NCBI GenBank assembly: GCA_028752905.1
Contig: JAQNBH010000003.1
Span: 24,367,989-24,431,988 of the forward strand
Direction: 5' to 3'
Length of the DNA stretch: 64,000 bases
Origin: Cladorhizidae sp. MBARI D1340-BT2
Taxonomy: Eukaryota; Porifera; Demospongiae; Poecilosclerida; Cladorhizidae
Position numbers and translations under genes: made by a program. Shown piece after piece: positions 13,901 to 27,300 of the stretch. The notes beneath the pieces were generated by a model. The model worked only from the letters and a program-made list of their open reading frames with translations, made no database searches and had not been told where the DNA came from. Every line of letters starts with the position of its first letter. Position 1 is the first letter of the stretch.

Positions 13901-16900
13901 TGCAAGTCCACTACAGTGAAGTGTGCAGAATATATGGATGTTTGGTATCAAGAGAGAGCACTTAGAGAGTCCTATCTTAATAGCTATACATCAAGTCTAT
14001 TCAGTGAAGTGTGGATAATCTACGAAGCTAACATGTTTAGCATCAAGTAAGAGTACAATTCATAACTGCCCTAATTAACAAGACCAAAGTCCCAGATTTT
14101 GTCAACTGATAGAGAAGGCCCTTATCTGCAACATGTCAACAGATTATCAATAAATGTAGTGGTTTTTCACTGGCAGGCCACCGCTTTGGCAACTGGAAAA
14201 CGCCAGGAAAGATCGCAAACCTTACCACTTCAAATCAGCATAACTTGCTAATACTTAGAGTAATCAAAATTTTGGCACGTACAAAAGACAGATAATTAGA
14301 AGGGCTATTCGGTGATATAAAAAATTTCTTTTTTGGGTAAAGTGTAGAAAAGTTATGAGCTTTACGGCAAAAAAGCAAGATTTTTGGGGGGAAAATGAGA
14401 AACATATAGACCAAATTAGGGCAAATATCAAGATAGAGAACACATAATGAAACCTATCATTCGAATCATATCAAGTCCATTACAGTGAAGTGTGCAGAAT
14501 ATTATGGATGTTTGATATCAACAGAGAGCACAGGGAGAGACCTATCTTAATAGCTATATATCAAGTTTATACAGTGAAGTGTGGAGAATCTATGAAGCTA
14601 ACCTGTTTAGCATCAAGATAGAGAACACATAGAGAAACCTATCTTGTGATTCTATGTATGCAGAATATACGGATGTTTGGTATCAAGAGAGAGAACAGAG
14701 ATAGGCCTACCTTTAGAGCTATATATCAAGTCTATTCAGTGAAGTGTGGAGAATCTATGAAGCTAACATGTTTAGCTCAAGATAGAGAACACTGAGAGAT
14801 ACCTATCTTGCAAGTCCACTACATTGAAGTGTGCAGAATATATGGATGTTTGGTATCAAGAGAGAGCACTTAGAGAGTCCTATCTTAATAGCTATACATC
14901 AAGTCTATTCAGTGAAGTGTGGATAATCTACGAAGCTAAACATGTTTAGCATCAAGTAAGAGTACAATTCATAACTGCCCTAATTAACAAGACCAAAGTC
15001 CCAGATTTTGTCAACTGATAGAGAAGGCCCTTATCTGCAACATGTCAACAGATTATCAATAAATGTAGTGGTTTTTCACTGGCAGGCCACCGCTTTGGCA
15101 ACTGGAAAACGCCAGGAAAGATCGCAAACCTTACCACTTCAAATCACCATAACTTGCTAATACTTAGAGTACTCAAAATTTTGGCACGTACAAAAGACAG
15201 ATAATTAGAAGGGCTATCCGATGATATAAAAAATTTCTTTTTTGGGTAAAGTGTAGAAAGTTATGAGCTTTACGGCAAAAAAGCAAGATTTTTGGGGGAA
15301 AAATGAGAAACATATAGACCAAATTAGGGCAAATATCAAGATAGAGAACACATAATGAAACCTATCATTCGAATCATATCAAGTCCATTACAGTGAAGTG
15401 TGCAGAATATTATGGATGTTTGATATCAACAGAGAGCACAGGGAGAGACCTATCTTAATAGCTATATATCAAGTTTATACAGTGAAGTGTGGAGAATCTA
15501 TGAAGCTAACCTGTTTAGCATCAAGATAGAGAACACATAGAGAAACCTATCTTGTGATTCTATGTATGCAGAATATACGGATGTTTGGTATCAAGAGAGA
15601 GAACAGAGAGAGGCCTACCTTTAGAGCTATATATCAAGTCTATTCAGTGAAGTGTGGAGAATCTATGTAGCTAACATGTTTAGCTCAAGATAGAGAACAC
15701 TGAGAGATACCTATCTTGCAAGTCCACTACAGTGAAGTGTGCAGAATATATGGATGTTTGGTATCAAGAGAGAGCACTTAGAGAGTCCTATCTTAATAGC
15801 TATACATCAAGTCTATTCAGTGAAGTGTGGATAATCTACGAAGCTAAACATGTTTAGCATCAAGTAAGAGTACAATTCATAACTGCCCTAATTAACAAGA
15901 CCAAAGTCCCAGATTTTGTCAACTGATAGAGAAGGCCCTTATCTGCAACATGTCAACAGATTATCAATAAATGTAGTGGTTTTTCACTGGCAGGCCACCG
16001 CTTTGGCAACTGGAAAACGCCAGGAAAGATCGCAAACCTTACCACTTCAAATCAGCATAACTTGCTAATACTTAGAGTAATCAAAATTTTGGCACATACA
16101 AAAGACAGATAATTAGAAGGGCTATCCAGTGATATAAAAAATTCTTTTTTGGTTAAAGTGTAGAAAAGTTATGAGCTTTACGGCAAAAAAGCAAGATTTT
16201 TGGGGGGGAAATGAGAAACATATAGACCAAATTAGGGCAAATATCAAGATAGAGAACACATAATGAAACCTATCATTCGAATCATATCAAGTCCATTACA
16301 GTGAAGTGTGCAGAATATTATGGATGTTTGATATCAACAGAGAGCACAGGGAGAGACCTATCTTAATAGCTATATATCAAGTTTATACAGTGAAGTGTGG
16401 AGAATCTATGAAGCTAACCTGTTTAGCATCAAGATAGAGAACACATAGAGAAACCTATCTTGTGATTCTATGTATGCAGAATATACGGATGTTTGGTATC
16501 AAGAGAGAGAACAGAGAGAGGCCTACCTTTAGAGCTATATATCAAGTCTATTCAGTGAAGTGTGGAGAATCTATGAAGCTAACATGTTTAGCTCAAGATA
16601 GAGAACACTGAGAGATACCTATCTTGCAAGTCCACTACAGTGAAGTGTGCAGAATATATGGATGTTTGGTATCAAGAGAGAGCACTTAGAGAGTCCTATC
16701 TTAATAGCTATACATCAAGTCTATTCAGTGAAGTGTGGATAATCTACGAAGCTAACATGTTTAGCATCAAGTAAGAGTACAATTCATAACTGCCCTAATT
16801 AACAAGACCAAAGTCCCAGATTTTGTCAACTGATAGAGAAGGCCCTTATCTGCAACATGTCAACAGATTATCAATAAATGTAGTGGTTTTTCACTGGCAG

Positions 16901-19900
16901 GCCACCGCTTTGGCAACTGGAAAACGCCAGGAAAGATCGCAAACCTTACCACTTCAAATCAGCATAACTTGCTAATACTTAGAGTAATCAAAATTTTGGC
17001 ACGTACAAAAGACAGATAATTAGAAGGGCTATCCGGTGATATAAAAATTATCTTTTTTGGGTAAAGTATAGAAAAGTTATGAGCTTTACGGCAAAAAAGC
17101 AAGATTTTTGGGGAAAAAATGAGAAACATATAGACCAAATTAGGGCAAATATCAAGATAGAGAACACTTAATGAAACCTATCATTCGAATCATATCAAGT
17201 CCATTACAGTGAAGTGTGCAGAATATTATGGATGTTTGATATCAACAGAGAGCACAGGGAGAGACCTATCTTAATAGCTATATATCAAGTTTATACAGTG
17301 AAGTGTGGAGAATCTATGAAGCTAACCTGTTTAGCATCAAGATAGAGAACACATAGAGAAACCTATCTTGTGATTCTATGTATGCAGAATATACGGATGT
17401 TTGGTATCAAGAGAGAGAACAGAGAGAGGCCTACCTTTAGAGCTATATATCAAGTCTATTCAGTGAAGTGTGGAGAATCTATGTAGCTAACATGTTTAGC
17501 TCAAGATAGAGAACACTGAGAGATACCTATCTTGCAAGTCCACTACAGTGAAGTGTGCAGAATATATGGATGTTTGGTATCAAGAGAGAGCACTTAGAGA
17601 GTCCTATCTTAATAGCTATACATCAAGTCTATTCAGTGAAGTGTGGATAATCTACGAAGCTAAACATGTTTAGCATCAAGTAAGAGTACAATTCATAACT
17701 GCCCTAATTAACAAGACCAAAGTCCCAGATTTTGTCAACTGATAGAGAAGGCCCTTATCTGCAACATGTCAACAGATTATCAATAAATGTAGTGGTTTTT
17801 CACTGGCAGGCCACCGCTTTGGCAACTGGAAAACGCCAGGAAAGATCGCAAACCTTACCACTTCAAATCAGCATAACTTGCTAATACTTAGAGTAATCAA
17901 AATTTTGGCACATACAAAAGACAGATAATTAGAAGGGCTATCCAGTGATATAAAAAATTCTTTTTTGGGTAAAGTGTAGAAAAGTTATGAGCTTTACGGC
18001 AAAAAAGCAAGATTTTTGGGGGGGAAATGAGAAACATATAGACCAAATTAGGGCAAATATCAAGATAGAGAACACATAATGAAACCTATCATTCTAATCA
18101 TATCAAGACCATTACAGTGAAGTGTGCAGAATATTATGGATGTTTGATATCAACAGAGAGCACAGGGAGAGACCTATCTTAATAGCTATATATCAAGTTT
18201 ATACAGTGAAGTGTGGAGAATCTATGAAGCTAACCTGTTTAGCATCAAGATAGAGAACACATTGAGAAACCTATCTTGTGATTCTATGTATGCAGAATAT
18301 ACGGATGTTTGGTATCAAGAGAGAGAACAGAGATAGGCCTACCTTTAGAGCTATATATCAAGTCTATTCAGTGAAGTGTGGAGAATCTATGAAGCTAACA
18401 TGTTTAGCTCAAGATAGAGAACACTGAGAGATACCTATCTTGCAAGTCCACTACAGTGAAGTGTGCAGAATATATGGATGTTTGGTATCAAGAGAGAGCA
18501 CTTAGAGAGTCCTATCTTAATAGCTATACATCAAGTCTATTCAGTGAAGTGTGGATAATCTACGAAGCTAAACATGTTTAGCATCAAGTAAGAGTACAAT
18601 TCATAACTGCCCTAATTAACAAGACCAAAGTCCCAGATTTTGTCAACTGATAGAGAAGGCCCTTATCTGCAACATGTCAACAGATTATCAATAAATGTAG
18701 TGGTTTTTCACTGGCAGGCCACCGCTTTGGCAACTGGAAAACGCCAGGAAAGATCGCAAACCTTACCACTTCAAATCACCATAACTTGCTAATACTTAGA
18801 GTACTCAAAATTTTGGCACGTACAAAAGACAGATAATTAGAAGGGCTATCCGATGATATAAAAATTTTCTTTTTTGGGTAAAGTGTAGAAAGTTATGAGC
18901 TTTACGGCAAAAAAGCAAGATTTTTGGGGGGAAAATGAGAAACATATAGACCAAATTAGGGCAAATATCAAGATAGAGAACACATAATGAAACCTATCAT
19001 TCGAATCATATCAAGTCCATTACAGTGAAGTGTGCAGAATATTATGGATGTTTGATATCAACAGAGAGCACAGGGAGAGACCTATCTTAATAGCTATATA
19101 TCAAGTTTATACAGTGAAGTGTGGAGAATCTATGAAGCTAACCTGTTTAGCATCAAGATAGAGAACACATAGAGAAACCTATCTTGTGATTCTATGTATG
19201 CAGAATATACGGATGTTTGGTATCAAGAGAGAGAACAGAGAGAGGCCTACCTTTAGAGCTATATATCAAGTCTATTCAGTGAAGTGTGGAGAATCTATGT
19301 AGCTAACATGTTTAGCTCAAGATAGAGAACACTGAGAGATACCTATCTTGCAAGTCCACTACAGTGAAGTGTGCAGAATATATGGATGTTTGGTATCAAG
19401 AGAGAGCACTTAGAGAGTCCTATCTTAATAGCTATACATCAAGTCTATTCAGTGAAGTGTGGATAATCTACGAAGCTAAACATGTTTAGCATCAAGTAAG
19501 AGTACAATTCATAACTGCCCTAATTAACAAGACCAAAGTCCCAGATTTTGTCAACTGATAGAGAAGGCCCTTATCTGCAACATGTCAACAGATTATCAAT
19601 AAATGTAGTGGTTTTTCACTGGCAGGCCACCGCTTTGGCAACTGGAAAACGCCAGGAAAGATCGCAAACCTTACCACTTCAAATCAGCATAACTTGCTAA
19701 TACTTAGAGTAATCAAAATTTTGGCACATACAAAAGACAGATAATTAGAAGGGCTATCCAGTGATATAAAAAATTCTTTTTTGGTTAAAGTGTAGAAAAG
19801 TTATGAGCTTTACGGCAAAAAAGCAAGATTTTTGGGGGGAAAATGAGAAACATATAGACCAAATTAGGGCAAATATCAAGATAGAGAACACATAATGAAA

Positions 19901-21641
19901 CCTATCATTCGAATCATATCAAGTCCATTACAGTGAAGTGTGCAGAATATTATGGATGTTTGATATCAACAGAGAGCACAGGGAGAGACCTATCTTAATA
20001 GCTATATATCAAGTTTATACAGTGAAGTGTGGAGAATCTATGAAGCTAACCTGTTTAGCATCAAGATAGAGAACACATAGAGAAACCTATCTTGTGATTC
20101 TATGTATGCAGAATATACGGATGTTTGGTATCAAGAGAGAGAACAGAGAGAGGCCTACCTTTAGAGCTATATATCAAGTCTATTCAGTGAAGTGTGGAGA
20201 ATCTATGAAGCTAACATGTTTAGCTCAAGATAGAGAACACTGAGAGATACCTATCTTGCAAGTCCACTACAGTGAAGTGTGCAGAATATATGGATGTTTG
20301 GTATCAAGAGAGAGCACTTAGAGAGTCCTATCTTAATAGCTATACATCAAGTCTATTCAGTGAAGTGTGGATAATCTACGAAGCTAACATGTTTAGCATC
20401 AAGTAAGAGTACAATTCATAACTGCCCTAATTAACAAGACCAAAGTCCCAGATTTTGTCAACTGATAGAGAAGGCCCTTATCTGCAACATGTCAACAGAT
20501 TATCAATAAATGTAGTGGTTTTTCACTGGCAGGCCACCGCTTTGGCAACTGGAAAACGCCAGGAAAGATCGCAAACCTTACCACTTCAAATCAGCATAAC
20601 TTGCTAATACTTAGAGTAATCAAAATTTTGGCACGTACAAAAGACAGATAATTAGAAGGGCTATCCGGTGATATAAAAATTATCTTTTTTGGGTAAAGTA
20701 TAGAAAAGTTATGAGCTTTACGGCAAAAAAGCAAGATTTTTGGGGGAAAAATGAGAAACATATAGACCAAATTAGGGCAAATATCAAGATAGAGAACACA
20801 TAATGAAACCTATCATTCTAATCATATCAAGACCATTACAGTGAAGTGTGCAGAATATTATGGATGTTTGATATCAACAGAGAGCACAGGGAGAGACCTA
20901 TCTTAATAGCTATATATCAAGTTTATACAGTGAAGTGTGGAGAATCTATGAAGCTAACCTGTTTAGCATCAAGATAGAGAACACATTGAGAAACCTATCT
21001 TGTGATTCTATGTATGCAGAATATACGGATGTTTGGTATCAAGAGAGAGAACAGAGATAGGCCTACCTTTAGAGCTATATATCAAGTCTATTCAGTGAAG
21101 TGTGGAGAATCTATGAAGCTAACATGTTTAGCTCAAGATAGAGAACACTGAGAGATACCTATCTTGCAAGTCCACTACAGTGAAGTGTGCAGAATATATG
21201 GATGTTTGGTATCAAGAGAGAGCACTTAGAGAGTCCTATCTTAATAGCTATACATCAAGTCTATTCAGTGAAGTGTGGATAATCTACGAAGCTAAACATG
21301 TTTAGCATCAAGTAAGAGTACAATTCATAACTGCCCTAATTAACAAGACCAAAGTCCCAGATTTTGTCAACTGATAGAGAAGGCCCTTATCTGCAACATG
21401 TCAACAGATTATCAATAAATGTAGTGGTTTTTCACTGGCAGGCCACCGCTTTGGCAACTGGAAAACGCCAGGAAAGATCGCAAACCTTACCACTTCAAAT
21501 CACCATAACTTGCTAATACTTAGAGTACTCAAAATTTTGGCACGTACAAAAGACAGATAATTAGAAGGGCTATCCGGTGATATAAAAAAATCTTTTTTGG
21601 GTAAAGTGTAGAAAAGTTATGAGCTTTACGGCAAAAAAGCA
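10912..21641 (+). repeat. Irregular 4-mer higher-order repeat domain (M13-M24)
   Basis: There are three runs: 10912-14377 (3466 bp, containing the short M15), 14378-18009 and 18010-21641 (3632 bp each). The first position (M13, M17, M21) always has CCGATGATAT and GTGTAGAAAGTTATG. The second (M14, M18, M22) always has CTATGTAGCTAAC and TTTTTTGGTTAAAG. The fourth position is inconsistent: M20 resembles the second-position type, while M24 shares CATTCTAATCAT and ACATTGAGAAACC with M21. This indicates further shuffling after the 4-mer formed. Confidence 0.75.
12728..13465 (+). repeat. Shortened monomer M15 (738 bp) lacking one internal unit
   Basis: This monomer passes from C2 into a hybrid D block: the D2/D3-shared sequence at 13078-13103 leads directly into the D3-specific TAATCTACG. 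The D2-to-D3 distance in a normal monomer is 173 bp. M15 also has a 3-bp AGG insertion (TTAGGAGGGC near 12770). 908+3-173 equals the observed 738, so a single unit-sized loss explains the length. Flanking monomers are full length. Confidence 0.93.
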
Positions 21642-24368
21642 AGATTTTTGGGGGGAAAATGAGAAACATATAGACCAAATTAGGGCAAATATCAAGATAG
21701 AGAACACATAATGAAACCTATCATTCGAATCATATCAAGTCCATTACAGTGAAGTGTGCAGAATATTATGGATGTTTGATATCAACAGAGAGCACAGGGA
21801 GAGACCTATCTTAATAGCTATATATCAAGTTTATACAGTGAAGTGTGGAGAATCTATGAAGCTAACCTGTTTAGCATCAAGATAGAGAACACATAGAGAA
21901 ACCTATCTTGTGATTCTATGTATGCAGAATATACGGATGTTTGGTATCAAGAGAGAGAACAGAGAGAGGCCTACCTTTAGAGCTATATATCAAGTCTATT
22001 CAGTGAAGTGTGGAGAATCTATGAAGCTAACATGTTTAGCTCAAGATAGAGAACACTGAGAGATACCTATCTTGCAAGTCCACTACAGTGAAGTGTGCAG
22101 AATATATGGATGTTTGGTATCAAGAGAGAGCACTTAGAGAGTCCTATCTTAATAGCTATACATCAAGTCTATTCAGTGAAGTGTGGATAATCTACGAAGC
22201 TAACATGTTTAGCATCAAGTAAGAGTACAATTCATAACTGCCCTAATTAACAAGACCAAAGTCCCAGATTTTGTCAACTGATAGAGAAGGCCCTTATCTG
22301 CAACATGTCAACAGATTATCAATAAATGTAGTGGTTTTTCACTGGCAGGCCACCGCTTTGGCAACTGGAAAACGCCAGGAAAGATCGCAAACCTTACCAC
22401 TTCAAATCAGCATAACTTGCTAATACTTAGAGTAATCAAAATTTTGGCACGTATAAAAGACAGATAATTAGAAGGGCTATCCGGTGATATAAAAATTATC
22501 TTTTTTGGGTAAAGTATAGAAAAGTTATGAGCTTTACGGCAAAAAAGCAAGATTTTTGGGGAAAAAATGAGAAACATATATATAGACCAAATTAGGGCAA
22601 ATATCAAGATAGAGAACACATAATGAAACCTATCATTCGAATCATATCAAGTCCATTACAGTGAAGTGTGCAGAATATTATGGATGTTTGATATCAACAG
22701 AGAGCACAGGGAGAGACCTATCTTAATAGCTATATATCAAGTTTATACAGTGAAGTGTGGAGAATCTATGAAGCTAACCTGTTTAGCATCAAGATAGAGA
22801 ACACATAGAGAAACCTATCTTGTGATTCTATGTATGCAGAATATACGGATGTTTGGTATCAAGAGAGAGAACAGAGAGAGGCCTACCTTTAGAGCTATAT
22901 ATCAAGTCTATTCAGTAAAGTGTGGAGAATCTATGAAGCTAACATGTTTAGCTCAAGATAGAGAACACTGAGAGATACCTATCTTGCAAGTCCACTACAG
23001 TAAAGTGTGCAGAATATATGGATGTTTGGTATCAAGAGAGAGCACTTAGAGAGTCCTATCTTAATAGCTATACATCAAGTCTATTCAGTGAAGTGTGGAT
23101 AATCTACGAAGCTAACATGTTTAGCATCAAGTAAGAGTACAATTCATAACTGCCCTAATTAACAAGACCAAAGTCCCAGATTTTGTCAACTGATAGAGAA
23201 GGCCCTTATCTGCAACATGTCAACAGATTATCAATAAATGTAGTGGTTTTTCACTGGCAGGCCACCGCTTTGGCAACTGGAAAACGCCAGGAAAGATCGC
23301 AAACCTTACCACTTCAAATCACCATAACTTGCTAATACTTAGAGTACTCAAAATTTTGGCAAGTACAAAAGACAGATAATTAGAAGGGCTATTCGGTGAT
23401 ATAAAAAATTTCTTTTTTGGGTAAAGTGTAGAAAAGTTATGAGCTTTACGGTAAAAAAGCAAGATTTTTGGGGGGAAAATGAGAAACATATAGACCAAAT
23501 TAGGGCAAATATCAAGATAGAGAACACATAATGAAACCTATCATTCGAATCATATCAAGTCCATTACAGTGAAGTGTGCAGAATATTATGGATGTTTGAT
23601 ATCAACAGAGAGCACAGGGAGAGACCTATCTTAATAGCTATATATCAAGTTTATACAGTGAAGTGTGGAGAATCTATGAAGCTAACCTGTTTAGCATCAA
23701 GATAGAGAACACATAGAGAAACCTATCTTGTGATTCTATGTATGCAGAATATACGGATGTTTGGTATCAAGAGAGAGAACAGAGAGAGGCCTACCTTTAG
23801 AGCTATATATCAAGTTTATTCAGTAAAGTGTGGAGAATCTATGAAGCTAACATGTTTAGCTCAAGATAGAGAACACTGAGAGATACCTATCTTGCAAGTC
23901 CACTACAGTAAAGTGTGCAGAATATATGGATGTTTGGTATCAAGAGAGAGCACTTAGAGAGTCCTATCTTAATAGCTATACATCAAGTCTATTCAGTGAA
24001 GTGTGGATAATCTACGAAGCTAACATGTTTAGCATCAAGTAAGAGTACAATTCATAACTGCCCTAATTAACAAGACCAAAGTCCCAGATTTTGTCAACTG
24101 ATAGAGAAGGCCCTTATCTGCAACATGTCAACAGATTATCAATAAATGTAGTGGTTTTTCACTGGCAGGCCACCGCTTTGGCAACTGGAAAACGCCAGGA
24201 AAGATCGCAAACCTTACCACTTCAAATCACCATAACTTGCTAATACTTAGAGTACTCAAAATTTGGCAAGTACAAAAGACAGATAATTAGAAGGGCTATC
24301 CGGTGATATAAAAAATTTCTTTTTTGGGTAAAGTGTAGAAAAGTTATGAGCTTTACGGCAAAAAAGCA
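21642..24368 (+). repeat. Satellite monomers M25-M27, linker between HOR domains
   Basis: Three monomers of 908, 912 and 907 bp. M25 and M26 resemble M3-M4, M8-M9 and partly M32-M33 (AAAAATTATC tail followed by a TATA-extended start, CAGTAAAGTG twice and GGCAAGTAC). M27 shares CAAGTTTATTCAGTAAAG with M33 and has one T fewer in the AAAATTTGG run near 24260. No gene is seen here. Confidence 0.8.
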
Positions 24369-27300
24369 AGATTTTTGGGGGGAAAATGAGAAACATATAG
24401 ACCAAATTAGGGCAAATATCAAGATAGAGAACACATAATGAAACCTATCATTCGAATCATATCAAGTCCATTACAGTGAAGTGTGCAGAATATTATGGAT
24501 GTTTGATATCAACAGAGAGCACAGGGAGAGACCTATCTTAATAGCTATATATCAAGTTTATACAGTGAAGTGTGGAGAATCTATGAAGCTAACCTGTTTA
24601 GCATCAAGATAGAGAACACATAGAGAAACCTATCTTGTGATTCTATGTATGCAGAATATACGGATGTTTGGTATCAAGAGAGAGAACAGAGAGAGGCCTA
24701 CCTTTAGAGCTATATATCAAGTCTATTCAGTGAAGTGTGGAGAATCTATGAAGCTAACATGTTTAGCTCAAGATAGAGAACACTGAGAGATACCTATCTT
24801 GCAAGTCCACTACAGTGAAGTGTGCAGAATATATGGATGTTTGGTATCAAGAGAGAGCACTTAGAGAGTCCTATCTTAATAGCTATACATCAAGTCTATT
24901 CAGTGAAGTGTGAATAATCTACGAAGCTAAACATGTTTAGCATCAAGTAAGAGTACAATTCATAACTGCCCTAATTAACAAGACCAAAGTCCCAGATTTT
25001 GTCAACTGATAGAGAAGGCCCTTATCTGCAACATGTCTACAGATTATCAATAAATGTAGTGGTTTTTCACTGGCAGGCCACCGCTTTGGCAACTGGAAAA
25101 CGCCAGGAAAGATCGCAAACCTTACCACTTCAAATCACCATAACTTGCTAATACTTAGAGTACTCAAAATTTTGGCACGTACAAAAGACAGATAATTAGA
25201 AGGGCTATCCGGTGATATAAAATATCTCTTTTTTAGGTAAAGTGTAGAAAAGTTATGAGCTTTACGGCAAAAAAGCAAGATTTTTGGGGGGAAAATGAGA
25301 AACATATAGACCAAATTAGGGCAAATATCAAGATAGAGAACACATAATGAAACCTATCATTCGAATCATATCAAGTCCATTACAGTGAAGTGTGCAGAAT
25401 ATTATGGATGTTTGATATCAACAGAGAGCACAGGGAGAGACCTATCTTAATAGCTATATATCAAGTTTATACAGTGAAGTGTGGAGAATCTATGAAGCTA
25501 ACCTGTTTAGCATCAAGATAGAGAACACATAGAGAAACCTATCTTGTGATTCTATGTATGCAGAATATACGGATGTTTGGTATCAAGAGAGAGAACAGAG
25601 AGAGGCCTACCTTTAGAGCTATATATCAAGTCTATTCAGTGAAGTGTGGAGAATCTATGAAGCTAACATGTTTAGCTCAAGATAGAGAACACTGAGAGAT
25701 ACCTATCTTGCAAGTCCACTACAGTGAAGTGTGCAGAATATATGGATGTTTGGTATCAAGAGAGAGCACTTAGAGAGTCCTATCTTAATAGCTATACATC
25801 AAGTCTATTCAGTGAAGTGTGGATAATCTACGAAGCTAAACATGTTTAGCATCAAGTAAGAGTACAATTCATAACTGCCCTAATTAACAAGACCAAAGTC
25901 CCAGATTTTGTCAACTGATAGAGAAGGCCCTTATCTGCAACATGTCAACAGATTATCAATAAATGTAGTGGTTTTTCACTGGCAGGCCACCGCTTTGGCA
26001 ACTGGAAAACGCCAGGAAAGATCGCAAACCTTACCACTTCAAATCACCATAACTTGCTAATACTTAGAGTACTCAATATTTTGGCACGTACAAAAGACAG
26101 ATAATTAGAAGGGCTATCCGGTGATATAAAAAATTTCTTTTTTGGGTAAAGTGTAGAAAAGTTATGAGCTTTACGGCAAAAAAGCAAGATTTTTGGGGGG
26201 AAAATGAGAAACATATAGACCAAATTAGGGCAAATATCAAGATAGAGAACACATAATGAAACCTATCATTCGAATCATATCAAGTCCATTACAGTGAAGT
26301 GTGCAGAATATTATGGATGTTTGATATCAACAGAGAGCACAGGGAGAGACCTATCTTAATAGCTATATATCAAGTTTATACAGTGAAGTGTGGAGAATCT
26401 ATGAAGCTAACCTGTTTAGCATCAAGATAGAGAACACATAGAGAAACCTATCTTGTGATTCTATGTATGCAGAATATACGGATGTTTGGTATCAAGAGAG
26501 AGAACAGAGAGAGGCCTACCTTTAGAGCTATATATCAAGTCTATTCAGTGAAGTGTGGAGAATCTATGAAGCTAACATGTTTAGCTCAAGATAGAGAACA
26601 CTGAGAGATACCTATCTTGCAAGTCCACTACAGTGAAGTGTGCAGAATATATGGATGTTTGGTATCAAGAGAGAGCACTTAGAGAGTCCTATCTTAATAG
26701 CTATACATCAAGTCTATTCAGTGAAGTGTGGATAATCTACGAAGCTAACATGTTTAGCATCAAGTAAGAGTACAATTCATAACTGCCCTAATTAACAAGA
26801 CCAAAGTCCCAGATTTTGTCAACTGATAGAGAAGGCCCTTATCTGCAACATGTCAACAGATTATCAATAAATGTAGTGGTTTTTCACTGGCAGGCCACCG
26901 CTTTGGCAACTGGAAAACGCCAGGAAAGATCGCAAACCTTACCACTTCAAATCACCATAACTTGCTAATACTTAGAGTACTCAATATTTTGGCACGTACA
27001 AAAGACAGATAATTAGAAGGGCTATCCGGTGATATAAAAAATTTCTTTTTTGGGTAAAGTGTAGAAAAGTTATGAGCTTTACGGCAAAAAAGCAAGATTT
27101 TTGGGGGGAAAATGAGAAACATATAGACCAAATTAGGGCAAATATCAAGATAGAGAACACATAATGAAACCTATCATTCGAATCATATCAAGTCCATTAC
27201 AGTGAAGTGTGCAGAATATTATGGATGTTTGATATCAACAGAGAGCACAGGGAGAGACCTATCTTAATAGCTATATATCAAGTTTATACAGTGAAGTGTG